A model generated the notes under the pieces. The model was not told where the DNA came from, did not search any database, and worked only from the letters and a program-made list of their open reading frames with translations. This document shows positions 1-8,867 of a stretch of DNA of 64,000 bases, in pieces. The stretch's first letter is position 1. Each line of letters opens with the position of its first letter. Both the position numbers and the translations under genes were made by a program. Location: contig CAJNBY010000001.1 in assembly GCA_905221125.1 (NCBI GenBank), forward strand, positions 62,001-126,000, read 5' to 3'. The stretch is from a bacterium (GTDB taxonomy: Bacteria > Bacillota > Bacilli > Lactobacillales > Streptococcaceae).

Positions 1-146
1 ATGCCTTTAAAATTATATATCGCATCATAAAAAGGCAAGACAGCACCACCAGGATAACCAAAGATGGTATCAATTCCTAAATCACGAAGTGTTTCCAAAA
101 CTAGGTCCGACCCCGTCTTAGGAGATTCTAAACTGATTTTCTCCAT
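1..146 (-). CDS. ilvB: Acetolactate synthase large subunit, N-terminal part
   Basis: This is the first 48 codons of a minus-strand gene that runs off the left edge. The peptide starts MEKISLESPKTGSD and contains GIDTIFGYPGGAVLPFYDAI, the N-terminal thiamine-diphosphate-binding signature of the catalytic subunit of acetolactate synthase. That enzyme condenses pyruvate in the first common step of valine, leucine and isoleucine synthesis. An AG-rich ribosome site (aaaggggaaca) precedes the ATG. The promoter and a CodY box lie just upstream, consistent with repression when branched-chain amino acids are plentiful. The rest of the gene, and the ilvH/ilvC genes expected after it, are outside the window. 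Confidence 0.9.
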   Translation of the reverse strand, partial: MEKISLESPKTGSDLVLETLRDLGIDTIFGYPGGAVLPFYDAIYNFKG

Positions 147-184
147 TGTTCCCCTTTCTCTTCTCTTAAAAATAACTTGTTACT

Positions 185-239
185 ATCATACCACTTTTTC
201 AAAATTTTTCAAGACAAAAGAAGAAATTTTCTGAATTTT
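185..239 (-). promoter_or_regulatory. ilvB promoter with CodY box
   Basis: On the minus strand TTGAAA (207-212) is separated by 16 bp from an extended -10, TGG-TATGAT (185-190). Just upstream, AATTTTCTGAATTTT (225-239) matches 13 of 15 positions of the CodY consensus AATTTTCWGAAAATT. CodY control of ilv genes is established in low-GC Gram-positive bacteria; binding here is inferred from sequence. Confidence 0.7.
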
Positions 240-312
240 CTATTTTAACGTTTATTTATGAATGTTATTTTTGTTTTTATTAAAAAGATACCGATTTCAT
301 TATTCGAAAAAG

Positions 313-338
313 AAAAAAGAACTGATTTCTCAGTTCTT
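313..338 (-). terminator. Terminator after fakA
   Basis: Perfect 9-bp stem AAGAACTGA/TCAGTTCTT with loop GAAA on the minus strand, followed by a T-rich tract. It ends the rpmB-independent asp23-fakA transcript. Confidence 0.8.
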
Positions 339-346
339 CATTAATC

Positions 347-2014
347 TTATTCCACACTAAATAGGTATGGGTAAACAGGTTGTTGTCCTTGGTGAATCTC
401 AACTTCAACGTCTTCGAATTCTTCTGCGATTTCTTGAGCAATTTCATTGGCAAGTTCTTCGCTTCCGTCTTCACCGACATAGAAGGTTACGATTTCACTA
501 TCTTCATCCAACATATGTTTCAAGGTTTCTGTCAAGGTTTGGTGCATGTCAGGGGTTGACACAAGAATTTTCCCATCGACCATACCAAGATTATCGTTTT
601 CATGGATTTCTAAGCCATCAATCGTTGTATCACGCACAGCTGTTGTGACGCTTCCGCTTACGACATCGCTGAGAGCAGCTGTCATACGCTCTTGGTTTTC
701 TTCGATTGACTTGCTTGGGTCAAAAGCGAGAAGACTAGTCAATCCTTGAGGAAGAGTACGAGCTTCTACCACTACTGCTGGTTGTTCCAAAACTTCTGCT
801 GCAGATTGAGCTGCCATGAAGATATTTTTGTTGTTTGGCAGGAAGATAATATTACGAGCGTTGACCTGTTCAACAGCCTTGATAAAGTCTTCTGTTGAAG
901 GGTTCATGGTTTGACCGCCTTCGATAACATAATCCACACCTTGAGAACGGAAGATATCTGCTAGGCCTTTACCAGCCACTACAGCAATCAAAGCATACTC
1001 TTTTTCTTCAGCAGGCTTGCTAACTTGGGCAGCTTCTTTTTCAACTTGCGCTTCGTGTTGGTTGCGCATATTGTCAACTTTTACCTTGACCAAACTACCA
1101 TATTTGAGACCTTCTTGCATAACAAGTCCTGGATCTTCTGTATGGACATGGACTTTGACAATTTCATCATCGTTGACAACGAGGAGAGAATCTCCAAGTT
1201 CATTCAAGTAGTTACGGAATTCGTCGTAGTCAAAATCTTTAGCATAGGTTGGACCTTGCTTAAGGGCTACCATAATTTCAGTACAGTAACCAAATGTGAT
1301 GTCCTCAGTCGCTACGTGACCAGCTACAGACTTATGATGCTCCGCATTGATCATTTCACTCATGTTGGCAGGAGTCGCTACAAAGTCCTCAGATGCAATA
1401 TATTCGCCAGTAAGGGCTGAAAGGAATCCTTCGTAGATGAAGACCAGTCCTTGACCACCTGAATCCACAACACCAACTTCCTTCAATACTGGAAGCATAT
1501 CTGGCGTTTTAGCTAGAGCGGTTTTAGCACCTTCTAAAGCTGCACGCATGACTTCAACAGCATCATCTGTCTGCTCAGCTTTTTTCTTAGCACCGATAGC
1601 AGCACCACGAGAAACTGTCAAAATCGTTCCTTCAACTGGTTTCATAACGGCCTTATAGGCAACTTCCACACCTGATTGGAAGGCAAGGGCCAAGTCTTGA
1701 CCTGTTAACTCGTCTTTATCCTTGATGGCTTGTGAAAATCCACGGAAAAGCTGAGACGTAATAACACCTGAGTTCCCACGCGCCCCCATCAAAAGCCCTT
1801 TGGCAAGAATACTCGCTACCTCTCCAACAGTAGAAGCTGGCTTGTCTGCAACTTCTTTAGCACCATTTTCAATGGTCATTCCCATATTTGTACCAGTATC
1901 TCCATCTGGAACGGGGAAGACGTTTAATGAATTGACATATTCAGCTTGCTTATTCAAGCGAGTTGATGCAGCCTGCACCATTTCTTGAAATAAGCTAGTA
2001 GTAATTTTTGACAC
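347..2014 (-). CDS. fakA: Fatty acid kinase catalytic subunit FakA (DAK2 family)
   Basis: This 555-residue protein starts with a DhaL/DAK2 ATP-binding domain (about residues 1-200). It shows the motif NVFPVPDGDTGTNM near residue 30, whose aspartates bind the Mg-ATP pair in the dihydroxyacetone-kinase fold. A middle linker and a C-terminal FakA-type domain follow (YALIAVVAGKGL near residue 340). In Gram-positive bacteria FakA works with a FakB fatty-acid-binding partner to phosphorylate exogenous fatty acids for membrane lipid synthesis. It lies 2 bp after the asp23-like gene, so the two are co-transcribed. No FakB gene is in the window. Confidence 0.9.
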   Translation of the reverse strand: MSKITTSLFQEMVQAASTRLNKQAEYVNSLNVFPVPDGDTGTNMGMTIENGAKEVADKPASTVGEVASILAKGLLMGARGNSGVITSQLFRGFSQAIKDKDELTGQDLALAFQSGVEVAYKAVMKPVEGTILTVSRGAAIGAKKKAEQTDDAVEVMRAALEGAKTALAKTPDMLPVLKEVGVVDSGGQGLVFIYEGFLSALTGEYIASEDFVATPANMSEMINAEHHKSVAGHVATEDITFGYCTEIMVALKQGPTYAKDFDYDEFRNYLNELGDSLLVVNDDEIVKVHVHTEDPGLVMQEGLKYGSLVKVKVDNMRNQHEAQVEKEAAQVSKPAEEKEYALIAVVAGKGLADIFRSQGVDYVIEGGQTMNPSTEDFIKAVEQVNARNIIFLPNNKNIFMAAQSAAEVLEQPAVVVEARTLPQGLTSLLAFDPSKSIEENQERMTAALSDVVSGSVTTAVRDTTIDGLEIHENDNLGMVDGKILVSTPDMHQTLTETLKHMLDEDSEIVTFYVGEDGSEELANEIAQEIAEEFEDVEVEIHQGQQPVYPYLFSVE

Positions 2015-2016
2015 GG

Positions 2017-2382
2017 TTATTCTCCTACAACTTTGATATTTTGAATGTAGACATTTACAGTCTGAGCAGTAATTCCAAGTTGGTTTTCCAAACTAAAACG
2101 AACACGCTCTTGAATGTTTTTTGACACTTCGCTAATCTTTGTTCCGTAGCTCAACACGGTATATACATCAACTGCAATACTGCCATCTTCGGCTGCCTTT
2201 ACGACGACACCTTTAGAATAATTTTCCTTACCTAGAAGGGCTTGGAAATTATCTTTGAGGGCATTTTTACTAGCCATACCGACCACACCAAAAATCTCAG
2301 TTGCTGCTCCACCTACGACGGTTGCAATCACTTCATCTGTTAGTTCGATTTGACCATCTTTTGTATTAATTTTTACAGTCAT
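2017..2382 (-). CDS. Asp23/Gls24 family envelope stress protein
   Basis: A 121-residue Asp23/Gls24-family protein (TKDGQIELTDEVIATVVGGA near the start). Members are small, abundant, often membrane-associated proteins linked to alkaline or envelope stress; the biochemical role is not settled. There is no signal peptide or membrane segment. It directly precedes fakA, an arrangement common in Firmicutes and here almost overlapping, which suggests one transcript starting upstream of this gene. An AAAAAGGATG ribosome site fits the ATG at 2382. Confidence 0.88.
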   Translation of the reverse strand: MTVKINTKDGQIELTDEVIATVVGGAATEIFGVVGMASKNALKDNFQALLGKENYSKGVVVKAAEDGSIAVDVYTVLSYGTKISEVSKNIQERVRFSLENQLGITAQTVNVYIQNIKVVGE

Positions 2383-2502
2383 CCTTTTTACCTCAACTAG
2401 TTGATACTCTATTTTATCATATTTCAGCCCAAGTGTAAAAGCAGAATACTGTCTCAGCGGATATTTACTCTATTGTTCAAATGATGTTATCCCCGTAATA
2501 AA

Positions 2503-2523
2503 AGAAAAAAGACCCTAAGGTCT
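2503..2523 (-). terminator. Terminator after rpmB
   Basis: Short stem AGACC/GGTCT with loop TTAG on the minus strand, followed by TTTTTTCTTTT. It separates rpmB from the asp23-fakA unit. Confidence 0.75.
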
Positions 2524-2538
2524 CCTTTACTTTTATTA

Positions 2539-2727
2539 TTAAACGCGTTCAACTTTACCTGATTTCAAAGCACGAGCTGAAGCCCAAACTTTTTTAGGTT
2601 TACCATCGATAAGAACAGTAACTTTTTGAAGGTTTGGTTTTACGGCACGTTTTGTTTGGTTCATCGCGTGTGAACGGTTGTTTCCTGATACAGTCTTACG
2701 ACCTGTAAAGTAACATACTTTAGCCAT
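2539..2727 (-). CDS. rpmB: 50S ribosomal protein L28
   Basis: 62 residues, the normal length for bacterial L28. The sequence [20 protein letters not shown] and the basic middle segment are typical. Of the zinc-ribbon cysteines seen in some L28 proteins only one remains, so this is the zinc-independent form. It is a monocistronic gene with a strong GGAGGAAAAC ribosome site and its own terminator. It is an integral component of the large ribosomal subunit. Confidence 0.97.
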   Translation of the reverse strand: MAKVCYFTGRKTVSGNNRSHAMNQTKRAVKPNLQKVTVLIDGKPKKVWASARALKSGKVERV

Positions 2728-2832
2728 TGTGTTTTCCTCCTATTAGATCTAATATAGCGGATGTGCTAGCACCACATACCGTACTATGTTATCACACTTT
2801 CTTCTTTTTTGCAAGGGAATTGGAAGATTTTT

Positions 2833-3507
2833 TTATTTAACGTAAACAACTCCCAATTTCCCAAAAGCCACATCTCCACGGATAATCAAAGTTTTACTGG
2901 TTGGAGCTAGAGAAGTATCTGCCTTGGCTACACCACAGAAAGTTTCCACCTTCAAATCCACTCGCCAGTGTTGGGGAACATAGATAACTGCATTGCCAAA
3001 ACCAACTTCTACTTTCAGAGTTGCAGTATCTCCTAAAATCTCTGCATTGTCATAATATATCTTAGCATTGCCAAAACCAACTTCTACTTGGTCTTCTACC
3101 AATTCTTGGTTTTGCTTGTAGAAAGTCCCAGTCCCAAAAGCGACCTCCTTATCTGTCAGAATGGTCTTTTCACCATCATACCACCATTTTTTCCCGTTCC
3201 AAGTTCTGTTAGAATGAGTGAGTGCGCTGACACCCATTACGATTAAAATACTTGCCCAGAACAGTGACTGATTTGGAATCGGTAAAATATCATAAAAGTG
3301 GTTGGCAATTAGTAAGGCTAGTAAAGCTGTAAAAGAAGCTGAAGTTAAGTGGCGACGCAACAAAGCTCCAACTGATTGGTAGGCAAAAAAAGCAATACCG
3401 AACAAGGGCCAAATTTGCCCTCCCAGAGAAGGGATTCCAAAATTCCCCTGCAATAATACTAAAGCTGCTAGTACAAGCAACACAATACCAAATGCTTTCT
3501 TTTTCAT
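2833..3507 (-). CDS. LiaF-like membrane protein, C-terminal LiaF domain
   Basis: The 224-residue protein has about four membrane segments in its first 100 residues. A cytoplasmic or surface beta-rich domain follows, with two repeats of the pattern VEVGFGNA(K/V)IY (near residues 142 and 167), characteristic of the LiaF/DUF2154 cell-wall stress-sensing family. It lies 4 bp after a LytTR-type regulator gene, so the two form an operon. In other Firmicutes such LytTR plus membrane-protein pairs act as regulator and inhibitory sensor. The pairing supports that role here, but the signal and targets are unknown. Confidence 0.75.
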   Translation of the reverse strand: MKKKAFGIVLLVLAALVLLQGNFGIPSLGGQIWPLFGIAFFAYQSVGALLRRHLTSASFTALLALLIANHFYDILPIPNQSLFWASILIVMGVSALTHSNRTWNGKKWWYDGEKTILTDKEVAFGTGTFYKQNQELVEDQVEVGFGNAKIYYDNAEILGDTATLKVEVGFGNAVIYVPQHWRVDLKVETFCGVAKADTSLAPTSKTLIIRGDVAFGKLGVVYVK

Positions 3508-3511
3508 GTTC

Positions 3512-3958
3512 TTACCTCATGTTTCTTAGATTTTCTTTTAGGAGTGATTGGTAATGTCGCGAGACATGAACCTCCTTGTGGGTCTGATAAAAGGAAATAG
3601 TGCCCGTTCCTGAAAAGGACTTGTCCACCGAGTAAACCTGACGGATATTAGCAATAGTTGACTTGGATACCCGACTAAAATAGCGAGGAAGGATAGCCTC
3701 TAACTCATAGAGTTTAAGCCGAACTTCGTAGGCATCTTTCTGGGTATGAGCATAAATCTTGTTCCCTTCTGTCTCAAAGAAGAGAATTTCCGACAAGTTC
3801 AGATAATACTCACCCGTCCCCTTGTAAAAAATCAACCTAGGAGACTTGGATTCTTGCAAGAGTCGCTGTAATTCCGCAATCTCATCTGTCAAAGCTGCCG
3901 CCTTGATGACAATTTCAGTTTCCTCTAAATTGCTGTCAATTTCGATTCGTAACTTCAT
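3512..3958 (-). CDS. LytTR-domain DNA-binding regulator
   Basis: A 148-residue protein made mostly of a LytTR DNA-binding domain (about residues 45-145, with ILFFETEGNKIYAHT and FSRVSKSTIANIRQV). It has no receiver domain, so it is not a classical response regulator. Stand-alone LytTR proteins in streptococci often pair with small membrane proteins that inhibit them. The LiaF-like gene 4 bp downstream is the obvious partner. A GGAG ribosome site lies shortly before the ATG. The target genes cannot be read from the window; autoregulation is likely but inferred. Confidence 0.85.
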   Translation of the reverse strand: MKLRIEIDSNLEETEIVIKAAALTDEIAELQRLLQESKSPRLIFYKGTGEYYLNLSEILFFETEGNKIYAHTQKDAYEVRLKLYELEAILPRYFSRVSKSTIANIRQVYSVDKSFSGTGTISFYQTHKEVHVSRHYQSLLKENLRNMR

Positions 3959-4062
3959 TCCATCTCCTTTCTGACTCTACTATATCAAAGCTAAAATAAG
4001 AAAACAAGAGCAAAAAAGCAAGTGGTTACTTTAGGCACGTAAGTGGTTCTAGGACCGCCTTA

Positions 4063-4164
4063 TACTCTTCGAAAATCTCTTCAAACCACGTCAGCGTCGC
4101 CTTACCGTACTCAAGTACAGCTTGCGGCTAGCTTCCTAGTTTGCTCTTTGATTTTCATTGAGTA
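4063..4164. repeat. RUP element, copy 1
   Basis: 102 bp bounded by TACTCTTCGAAAATC and GATTTTCATTGAGTA, the two ends of the RUP repeat of pneumococci and relatives. RUP is regarded as a non-autonomous element mobilised by IS630-Spn1 and inserted at TA. It sits between the PAP2 gene and the LytTR operon. Confidence 0.85.
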
Positions 4165-4176
4165 TTAACTTACAGG

Positions 4177-4692
4177 TCAAAATAGAAAGAAAATCACACC
4201 CCACACAAGACCACAAATATAACCAACTACTACATCCTTGGGATAATGAACGCCACCCAAGACTCTCACTAGACCTAGGAAGGCTGACAAGACCAACAAG
4301 ATAACCCCTACGGATAAACTAGCATGTAAGCAAGCCATGGAGATAATGGTTGCTGAAAAGACATGACGACTGGGCATAGACTGACCATGACTATCTCTGT
4401 CTAGTAGCGGTACAATTCCCCAAACTTCATAAGGCCTAGGAGCATTGAGTTTCTTACGGAGAAGGGACAAAATCACAAAACCTGACGCAGAGACAAACAA
4501 ATACATCCAGATTTGTTTCCCAAGTCCTTCTTGGAGATAGGTAGTGGCTAATAAGGTTAGATAAACTATAGGCATAACTACTGTCATGAACCGATTAAAA
4601 GTTCTTAACAGCCTCAGATGGAACGGCTTATTTTCAATGTTACCAGCAATGTGGTCATACCATTCTTGATAATTTTTCATATATTTTCTCAT
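4177..4692 (-). CDS. PAP2-family membrane phosphatase
   Basis: A polytopic membrane protein of about 171 residues with all three acid-phosphatase motifs: KKLNAPRP (KX6RP type), SMPSRH (PSGH type) and RVLGGVHYPKD (SRX5HX3D type). PAP2 enzymes of this size dephosphorylate undecaprenyl pyrophosphate or phosphatidic acid/PGP at the membrane. Which substrate is used here cannot be told from sequence. Several starts lie close together (GTG 4695, ATG 4692, ATG 4680) and none has a strong ribosome site, so the start is uncertain by a few residues. A RUP repeat follows its stop codon. Confidence 0.82.
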   Translation of the reverse strand: MRKYMKNYQEWYDHIAGNIENKPFHLRLLRTFNRFMTVVMPIVYLTLLATTYLQEGLGKQIWMYLFVSASGFVILSLLRKKLNAPRPYEVWGIVPLLDRDSHGQSMPSRHVFSATIISMACLHASLSVGVILLVLSAFLGLVRVLGGVHYPKDVVVGYICGLVWGVIFFLF

Positions 4693-4775
4693 CACTTACT
4701 CAAATTTTGCTTATAGGGAAGCACTTGTCTTCTAGTATAGTGCAGAAAAAGAAGGCCGTCAAGCCTTCTTTGGGT

Positions 4776-6536
4776 TTATTCTTCTGCTTCGTCTTCTGTA
4801 AACTGACTGTTATAAAGGTCAGCATAGAAGCCAGCTTGCTCCATTAGCTCATCATGACTGCCTTGCTCGATGATATTTCCATCTTTCATGACAAGAATCA
4901 AATCAGCATTTCGGATAGTAGACAAACGGTGGGCGATGACAAAGGAAGTTCTTCCCTCCATCAATCGGTCCATGGCTTTCTGGATTAATTCTTCTGTACG
5001 GGTATCGACCGAAGAGGTCGCCTCATCCAAAATTAGGAGTGGCGCATCTTTCAGCAAAGCACGAGCAATGGTCAAGAGTTGTTTTTGTCCGACAGACAAG
5101 GTCACTGTATCATCCAAGACGGTATCGTAACCATCTGGTAGGGTCATGATAAAGTGGTGAATTCCTACAGCCTTGCTGGCTTCAATCACGCGCTCATCAC
5201 TAATACCTATTTGGTTATAGATAAGATTGTCTCGAATGGTCCCTTCAAAGAGCCAAGTGTCCTGCAAAACCATTGCAAAGGCATCGTGTACTTCCGAACG
5301 CTTCATCTCCTTGGTATCCACGCCATCAATGCGGATACTTCCCTTATCAATCTCATAGAACTTCATCAAAAGATTGACAATGGTTGTCTTCCCAGCTCCT
5401 GTCGGTCCGACAATGGCAACCTTTTGACCTGCATGAGCGGTCGCAGAAAAGTCATGAATAATGGTTCTCTCTGGTGTGTAACCAAAGGAAACTCGATCAA
5501 AGACCACTTGACCTTTCATGTCGCTCAATTGTCTTTCTTTATGGGATTCATCTTCCATTTCCTCTTCACCTAAGAATTCAAAGACACGTCCCATGGCTGC
5601 GCTAGCCTGCTGCAGACTAGTAATCCCTTGAGCGATTTGTGAAAGAGGCTGAGAAAAGATACGAACGTAGGCCATAAAGGCAACGATAATCCCGATACTA
5701 ATCTGCCCATTCAGAGCCAAGGCTGCACCAACGATAATCACTAGGGCATAGCTAAAGTTCCCAATAAACATCATAATCGGCATCATAATCCCAGAAATAA
5801 ACTGAGATTTCCAAATACTGTCATACAGACGATGGTTTAAGGTCGCAAATTCTTCTTTGGTGCTCTCGATAGCACTGTAACTGGTCACCACATTATGGCC
5901 AGAGTACATTTCCTCCACATAGCCATTAACAGCTGCCAAATCTTGTTGCTGACTCTTAAAGAATCCCTGCGATTTGCCCATAAAGACGGACACGAAGGCA
6001 AAACCGATAAGAGTTGAAACAACCGTCACCAAGGCCAAAATCCAGTTCATTCCAAACATGGTTACCAAGACTGCCACGACCAGTAAAGTGGATGAAAGAA
6101 CTGTTCCCAGACTTTGATTGAGGGATTGGGCTGCAGTGTCAACGTCATTGGTCACACGAGACAAGGTATCTCCTTGAGAATGTCCATCAAAATACCCCAA
6201 TGGAAGGCGATTAATTTTCTCTGCAATCGCTCTTCTCAAGCGCTCTGAAAAACGTTGAATGGCTGTTGTAAACAGAAAGGCCTGCAAATAATTTGATAGG
6301 AGTCCAATCACATAGATAACGGCCAAAAAACCACCAATGGCCGCAACCGCAGCGACATCCACACTTGTTTCTAGACCACTTGCAATAATATTGGTCATTT
6401 CCTTGATACGAGTTGGACCATATACAGTAATGATATTGGATAGGATTGTTGCTAAAAAGGCGATTAGAAGGGCAAACTGGAGACCTGCAAGATAGGGTTT
6501 ACTCTGTTTCCAGAGAGACATTTTTTTATTTTCCAT
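4776..6536 (-). CDS. ABC multidrug exporter half-transporter, canonical Walker B subunit
   Basis: 586 residues: an N-terminal six-helix exporter domain (about 1-320) followed by a nucleotide-binding domain. Walker A is GPTGAGKTT and Walker B is LILDEATSSVD with the catalytic glutamate, but the signature motif is LSVGQ instead of LSGGQ. That asymmetry is known from heterodimeric exporters of the LmrCD/BmrCD/PatAB type, in which only one ATP site hydrolyses. It overlaps the preceding half-transporter by 11 bp, so the two are translationally coupled. Its stop lies 40 bp from the 3' side of a short intergenic stretch. Confidence 0.9.
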   Translation of the reverse strand: MENKKMSLWKQSKPYLAGLQFALLIAFLATILSNIITVYGPTRIKEMTNIIASGLETSVDVAAVAAIGGFLAVIYVIGLLSNYLQAFLFTTAIQRFSERLRRAIAEKINRLPLGYFDGHSQGDTLSRVTNDVDTAAQSLNQSLGTVLSSTLLVVAVLVTMFGMNWILALVTVVSTLIGFAFVSVFMGKSQGFFKSQQQDLAAVNGYVEEMYSGHNVVTSYSAIESTKEEFATLNHRLYDSIWKSQFISGIMMPIMMFIGNFSYALVIIVGAALALNGQISIGIIVAFMAYVRIFSQPLSQIAQGITSLQQASAAMGRVFEFLGEEEMEDESHKERQLSDMKGQVVFDRVSFGYTPERTIIHDFSATAHAGQKVAIVGPTGAGKTTIVNLLMKFYEIDKGSIRIDGVDTKEMKRSEVHDAFAMVLQDTWLFEGTIRDNLIYNQIGISDERVIEASKAVGIHHFIMTLPDGYDTVLDDTVTLSVGQKQLLTIARALLKDAPLLILDEATSSVDTRTEELIQKAMDRLMEGRTSFVIAHRLSTIRNADLILVMKDGNIIEQGSHDELMEQAGFYADLYNSQFTEDEAEE

Positions 6537-8295
6537 GTTCCAATTCCTCCTTCGATAATTGTGAATAGGCGATTTCTTGGTAAACTTCGTTGGTAGCTAG
6601 AAGTTCCTTGTGGGTTCCTTGTCCTACGACCTTACCTTGATCCAAGACCAAAATCAAATCTGCATCCATAATCGTTGAAATGCGCTGTGCGACGATAAGC
6701 TTGGTCATAGATTTTGTTTTCTCTGCTAGTTCTTGACGTAGGACACGGTCTGTCTTGTAGTCCAATGCTGAGAAGGAGTCATCAAAGATGAGAATTTCTG
6801 GCTTCCGAGCCAAGGCACGCGCAATGGCCAGACGCTGTCTTTGTCCACCTGAGAAGTTGGTTCCTCCTTGAGCTACTTCTGACTCCAAGCCAGCTTCCTT
6901 ATCCTCGATAAAGTTCTTAGATTGGGACAATTCTAAGGCTTGCCACATAGCTTGTTCACTAAGCGGTGTTTCTTGACTGTGTCCAAAGTCTAGATTGCCC
7001 TTGACATCTCCAGAAAATAGCACAGCTTTTTGTGGAATATACCCAACCTTGTTGCGCAAATCTTCCAAACCGTAATTTTGAACATTAACTCCGTCCACTA
7101 GAATTTCTCCTGCTGATACGTCATAGAAACGTGGAATCAGATTAACCAGAGTTGATTTACCAGAACCCGTTGAGCCGATAAAGGCAACTGTTTGACCGGC
7201 TTCTGCTTTAAAGCTAACATGCTCGATAACTGCCTCCGAATTTGTCGCATAGCGGAAGGTCACATCCTTAAACTCGACCTGACCTTTGAGATTTTCATCA
7301 GCAAACTGCACTTGAGCAGGATTTTGGATAGAAGAATGCAAATCTAGAACCTGATTAATCCGCTTGGCAGAGACCATGGTTCGAGGAAGAACGATGAAGA
7401 GCGCCCCCATGAGAAGGAAGCCCATAACAACCTGCATGGCATAAGACATGAAAACAACCATGTCACTAAAGAGAGGCAGACGAGCTGTCGGAGCAGCATC
7501 GTTAATCACATAGGCCCCAATCCAGTAAATCGCCACACTCAAACCACTTGAAATCCCCATCATGATAGGGTTCAAAATAGCCATAAGACGGTTGACAAAT
7601 AAATTCAAGCGTGTCAGCTCATCATTTGCTGCTGCAAATTTTTCATCTTGGTACTTTTCAGCATTGTAGGCACGAACAACGCGAATACCTGTTAAACTCT
7701 CGCGAGTGATACTGTTCAGTTTATCAGTCAGACTTTGAATCAAGGACTGTTTTGGAAAGGCTAGCGTCATCAAAACTGTTGTCATCAAAACATTGACAAT
7801 CACTGCCACAAGTACAGCCCAGAGCCAGTATTCTGAATGACCTAAAATCTTCCCGATAGCCCAGATAGCCATAATTGGACCACGCGTAACCACTTGCAAG
7901 CCCATGGTGATCAGCATCTGAACTTGAGTAATATCATTAGTGGTACGAGTTAGGAGGCTAGGAATAGAGAATTTCTTAATCTCTGTCTGCGAGTAATCCA
8001 AAACTCTGTTAAAAATATCACTTCTCAGCCTACTAGTATAGGAAGCGGCCACTCTGGATGCAAAAAATCCAACTGCGACTGCGGATAAGAAGGCAAAAAA
8101 AGACATTCCGACCATCATACCTGCTGGTTGCCATAACTCATCCAAGTTGGTTCCTTGACTTCCCAGCAAATCCGTGATTTTAGAGATATAGGTCGGAACT
8201 TCCAACTCTAGATAGACCGAAAAGCATGTAAAGAGAATGGCTAGTAAAATCATCCCCCATTCTTTTCTACTAATTCGTTTAGCTAATTTCTTCAT
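6526..8295 (-). CDS. ABC multidrug exporter half-transporter, degenerate Walker B subunit
   Basis: 589 residues with an exporter membrane domain (about 1-320) and a nucleotide-binding domain. Walker A is GSTGSGKST and the signature motif FSGGQRQRLAIARAL is intact, but Walker B reads ILIFDDSFSALD, with Asp where the catalytic Glu belongs. Together with the altered signature in the downstream subunit this predicts a heterodimer with one degenerate ATP site. The gene overlaps the end of the MarR gene by 17 bp. The substrate is unknown; drug or peptide export is the usual role of MarR-linked pairs. Confidence 0.9.
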   Translation of the reverse strand: MKKLAKRISRKEWGMILLAILFTCFSVYLELEVPTYISKITDLLGSQGTNLDELWQPAGMMVGMSFFAFLSAVAVGFFASRVAASYTSRLRSDIFNRVLDYSQTEIKKFSIPSLLTRTTNDITQVQMLITMGLQVVTRGPIMAIWAIGKILGHSEYWLWAVLVAVIVNVLMTTVLMTLAFPKQSLIQSLTDKLNSITRESLTGIRVVRAYNAEKYQDEKFAAANDELTRLNLFVNRLMAILNPIMMGISSGLSVAIYWIGAYVINDAAPTARLPLFSDMVVFMSYAMQVVMGFLLMGALFIVLPRTMVSAKRINQVLDLHSSIQNPAQVQFADENLKGQVEFKDVTFRYATNSEAVIEHVSFKAEAGQTVAFIGSTGSGKSTLVNLIPRFYDVSAGEILVDGVNVQNYGLEDLRNKVGYIPQKAVLFSGDVKGNLDFGHSQETPLSEQAMWQALELSQSKNFIEDKEAGLESEVAQGGTNFSGGQRQRLAIARALARKPEILIFDDSFSALDYKTDRVLRQELAEKTKSMTKLIVAQRISTIMDADLILVLDQGKVVGQGTHKELLATNEVYQEIAYSQLSKEELEHGK

Positions 8296-8740
8296 TATCT
8301 CCTCCTATTCTCTTGATATTTTCCTGTAGTTGATTGAGGACTTTCTCAAAGATCAGTAATTCATCTTCATCAATGTCTGCCATCAACTGGTTGTCAATTC
8401 GTTCAAAGAAGGCCTTGATTTCTTGCATCTGAGAGCGCGATTTGTCCGTCAAACGAACAAACTTGGCCCGCCTATCACTTGGACTCGCCTCCAATTCCAC
8501 TAAATCATTTTGCACCATACGCTTGACCAAGTTACTCGCAACAGACTTGGTAATATTGAGTTCCTGCTCAATATCTTTAATCAAGACCAAGTCTTGATTT
8601 TCCTCACGGCTATCCAAAAAACGTACAACCTGGCCTTGAGGTCCACCCATAAATTCAATGCCACAACGCTTGGCTTCCTTTTGCACCATCAGATGAATCT
8701 GATGACCAAAACGCTTAAAGACCAACATTGGTTTATCCAT
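8279..8740 (-). CDS. MarR-family regulator of the ABC exporter operon
   Basis: 153 residues with a MarR winged helix-turn-helix domain (about residues 35-125: LVLIKDIEQELNITKSVASN, then the wing ASPSDRRAKFVRLT). It is the first gene of a three-gene operon with the two exporter subunits, all overlapping. MarR proteins of this layout usually repress their own operon until a ligand binds. The upstream promoter carries three similar dyads (8766-8854), which supports autorepression. An AAAGGAGC ribosome site precedes the ATG. Confidence 0.9.
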   Translation of the reverse strand: MDKPMLVFKRFGHQIHLMVQKEAKRCGIEFMGGPQGQVVRFLDSREENQDLVLIKDIEQELNITKSVASNLVKRMVQNDLVELEASPSDRRAKFVRLTDKSRSQMQEIKAFFERIDNQLMADIDEDELLIFEKVLNQLQENIKRIGGDNEEIS

Positions 8741-8765
8741 ACTAGCTCCTTTCTAACCATCACAT

Positions 8766-8854
8766 TTAGTTCTCCCAGGAACTAAATAAGTTTCCATGAG
8801 AACTATTTTACCACTTTGAAAAGAGATGTCAAGAAAAAAGTTTCCTAGAGAACT
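8766..8854 (-). promoter_or_regulatory. marR-ABC promoter with three operator-like dyads
   Basis: On the minus strand TTGACA (8827-8832) and TAAAAT (8805-8810) are 16 bp apart. Dyads built on AGTT..AACT occur at 8839-8854 (upstream of -35), 8789-8804 (abutting the -10) and 8766-8785 (in the leader, TTAGTTC-N6-GAACTAA on the plus strand). The first two differ at only two central bases. This is the expected architecture for MarR autorepression. Confidence 0.65.
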
Positions 8855-8867
8855 ATTTTCTTGATTT

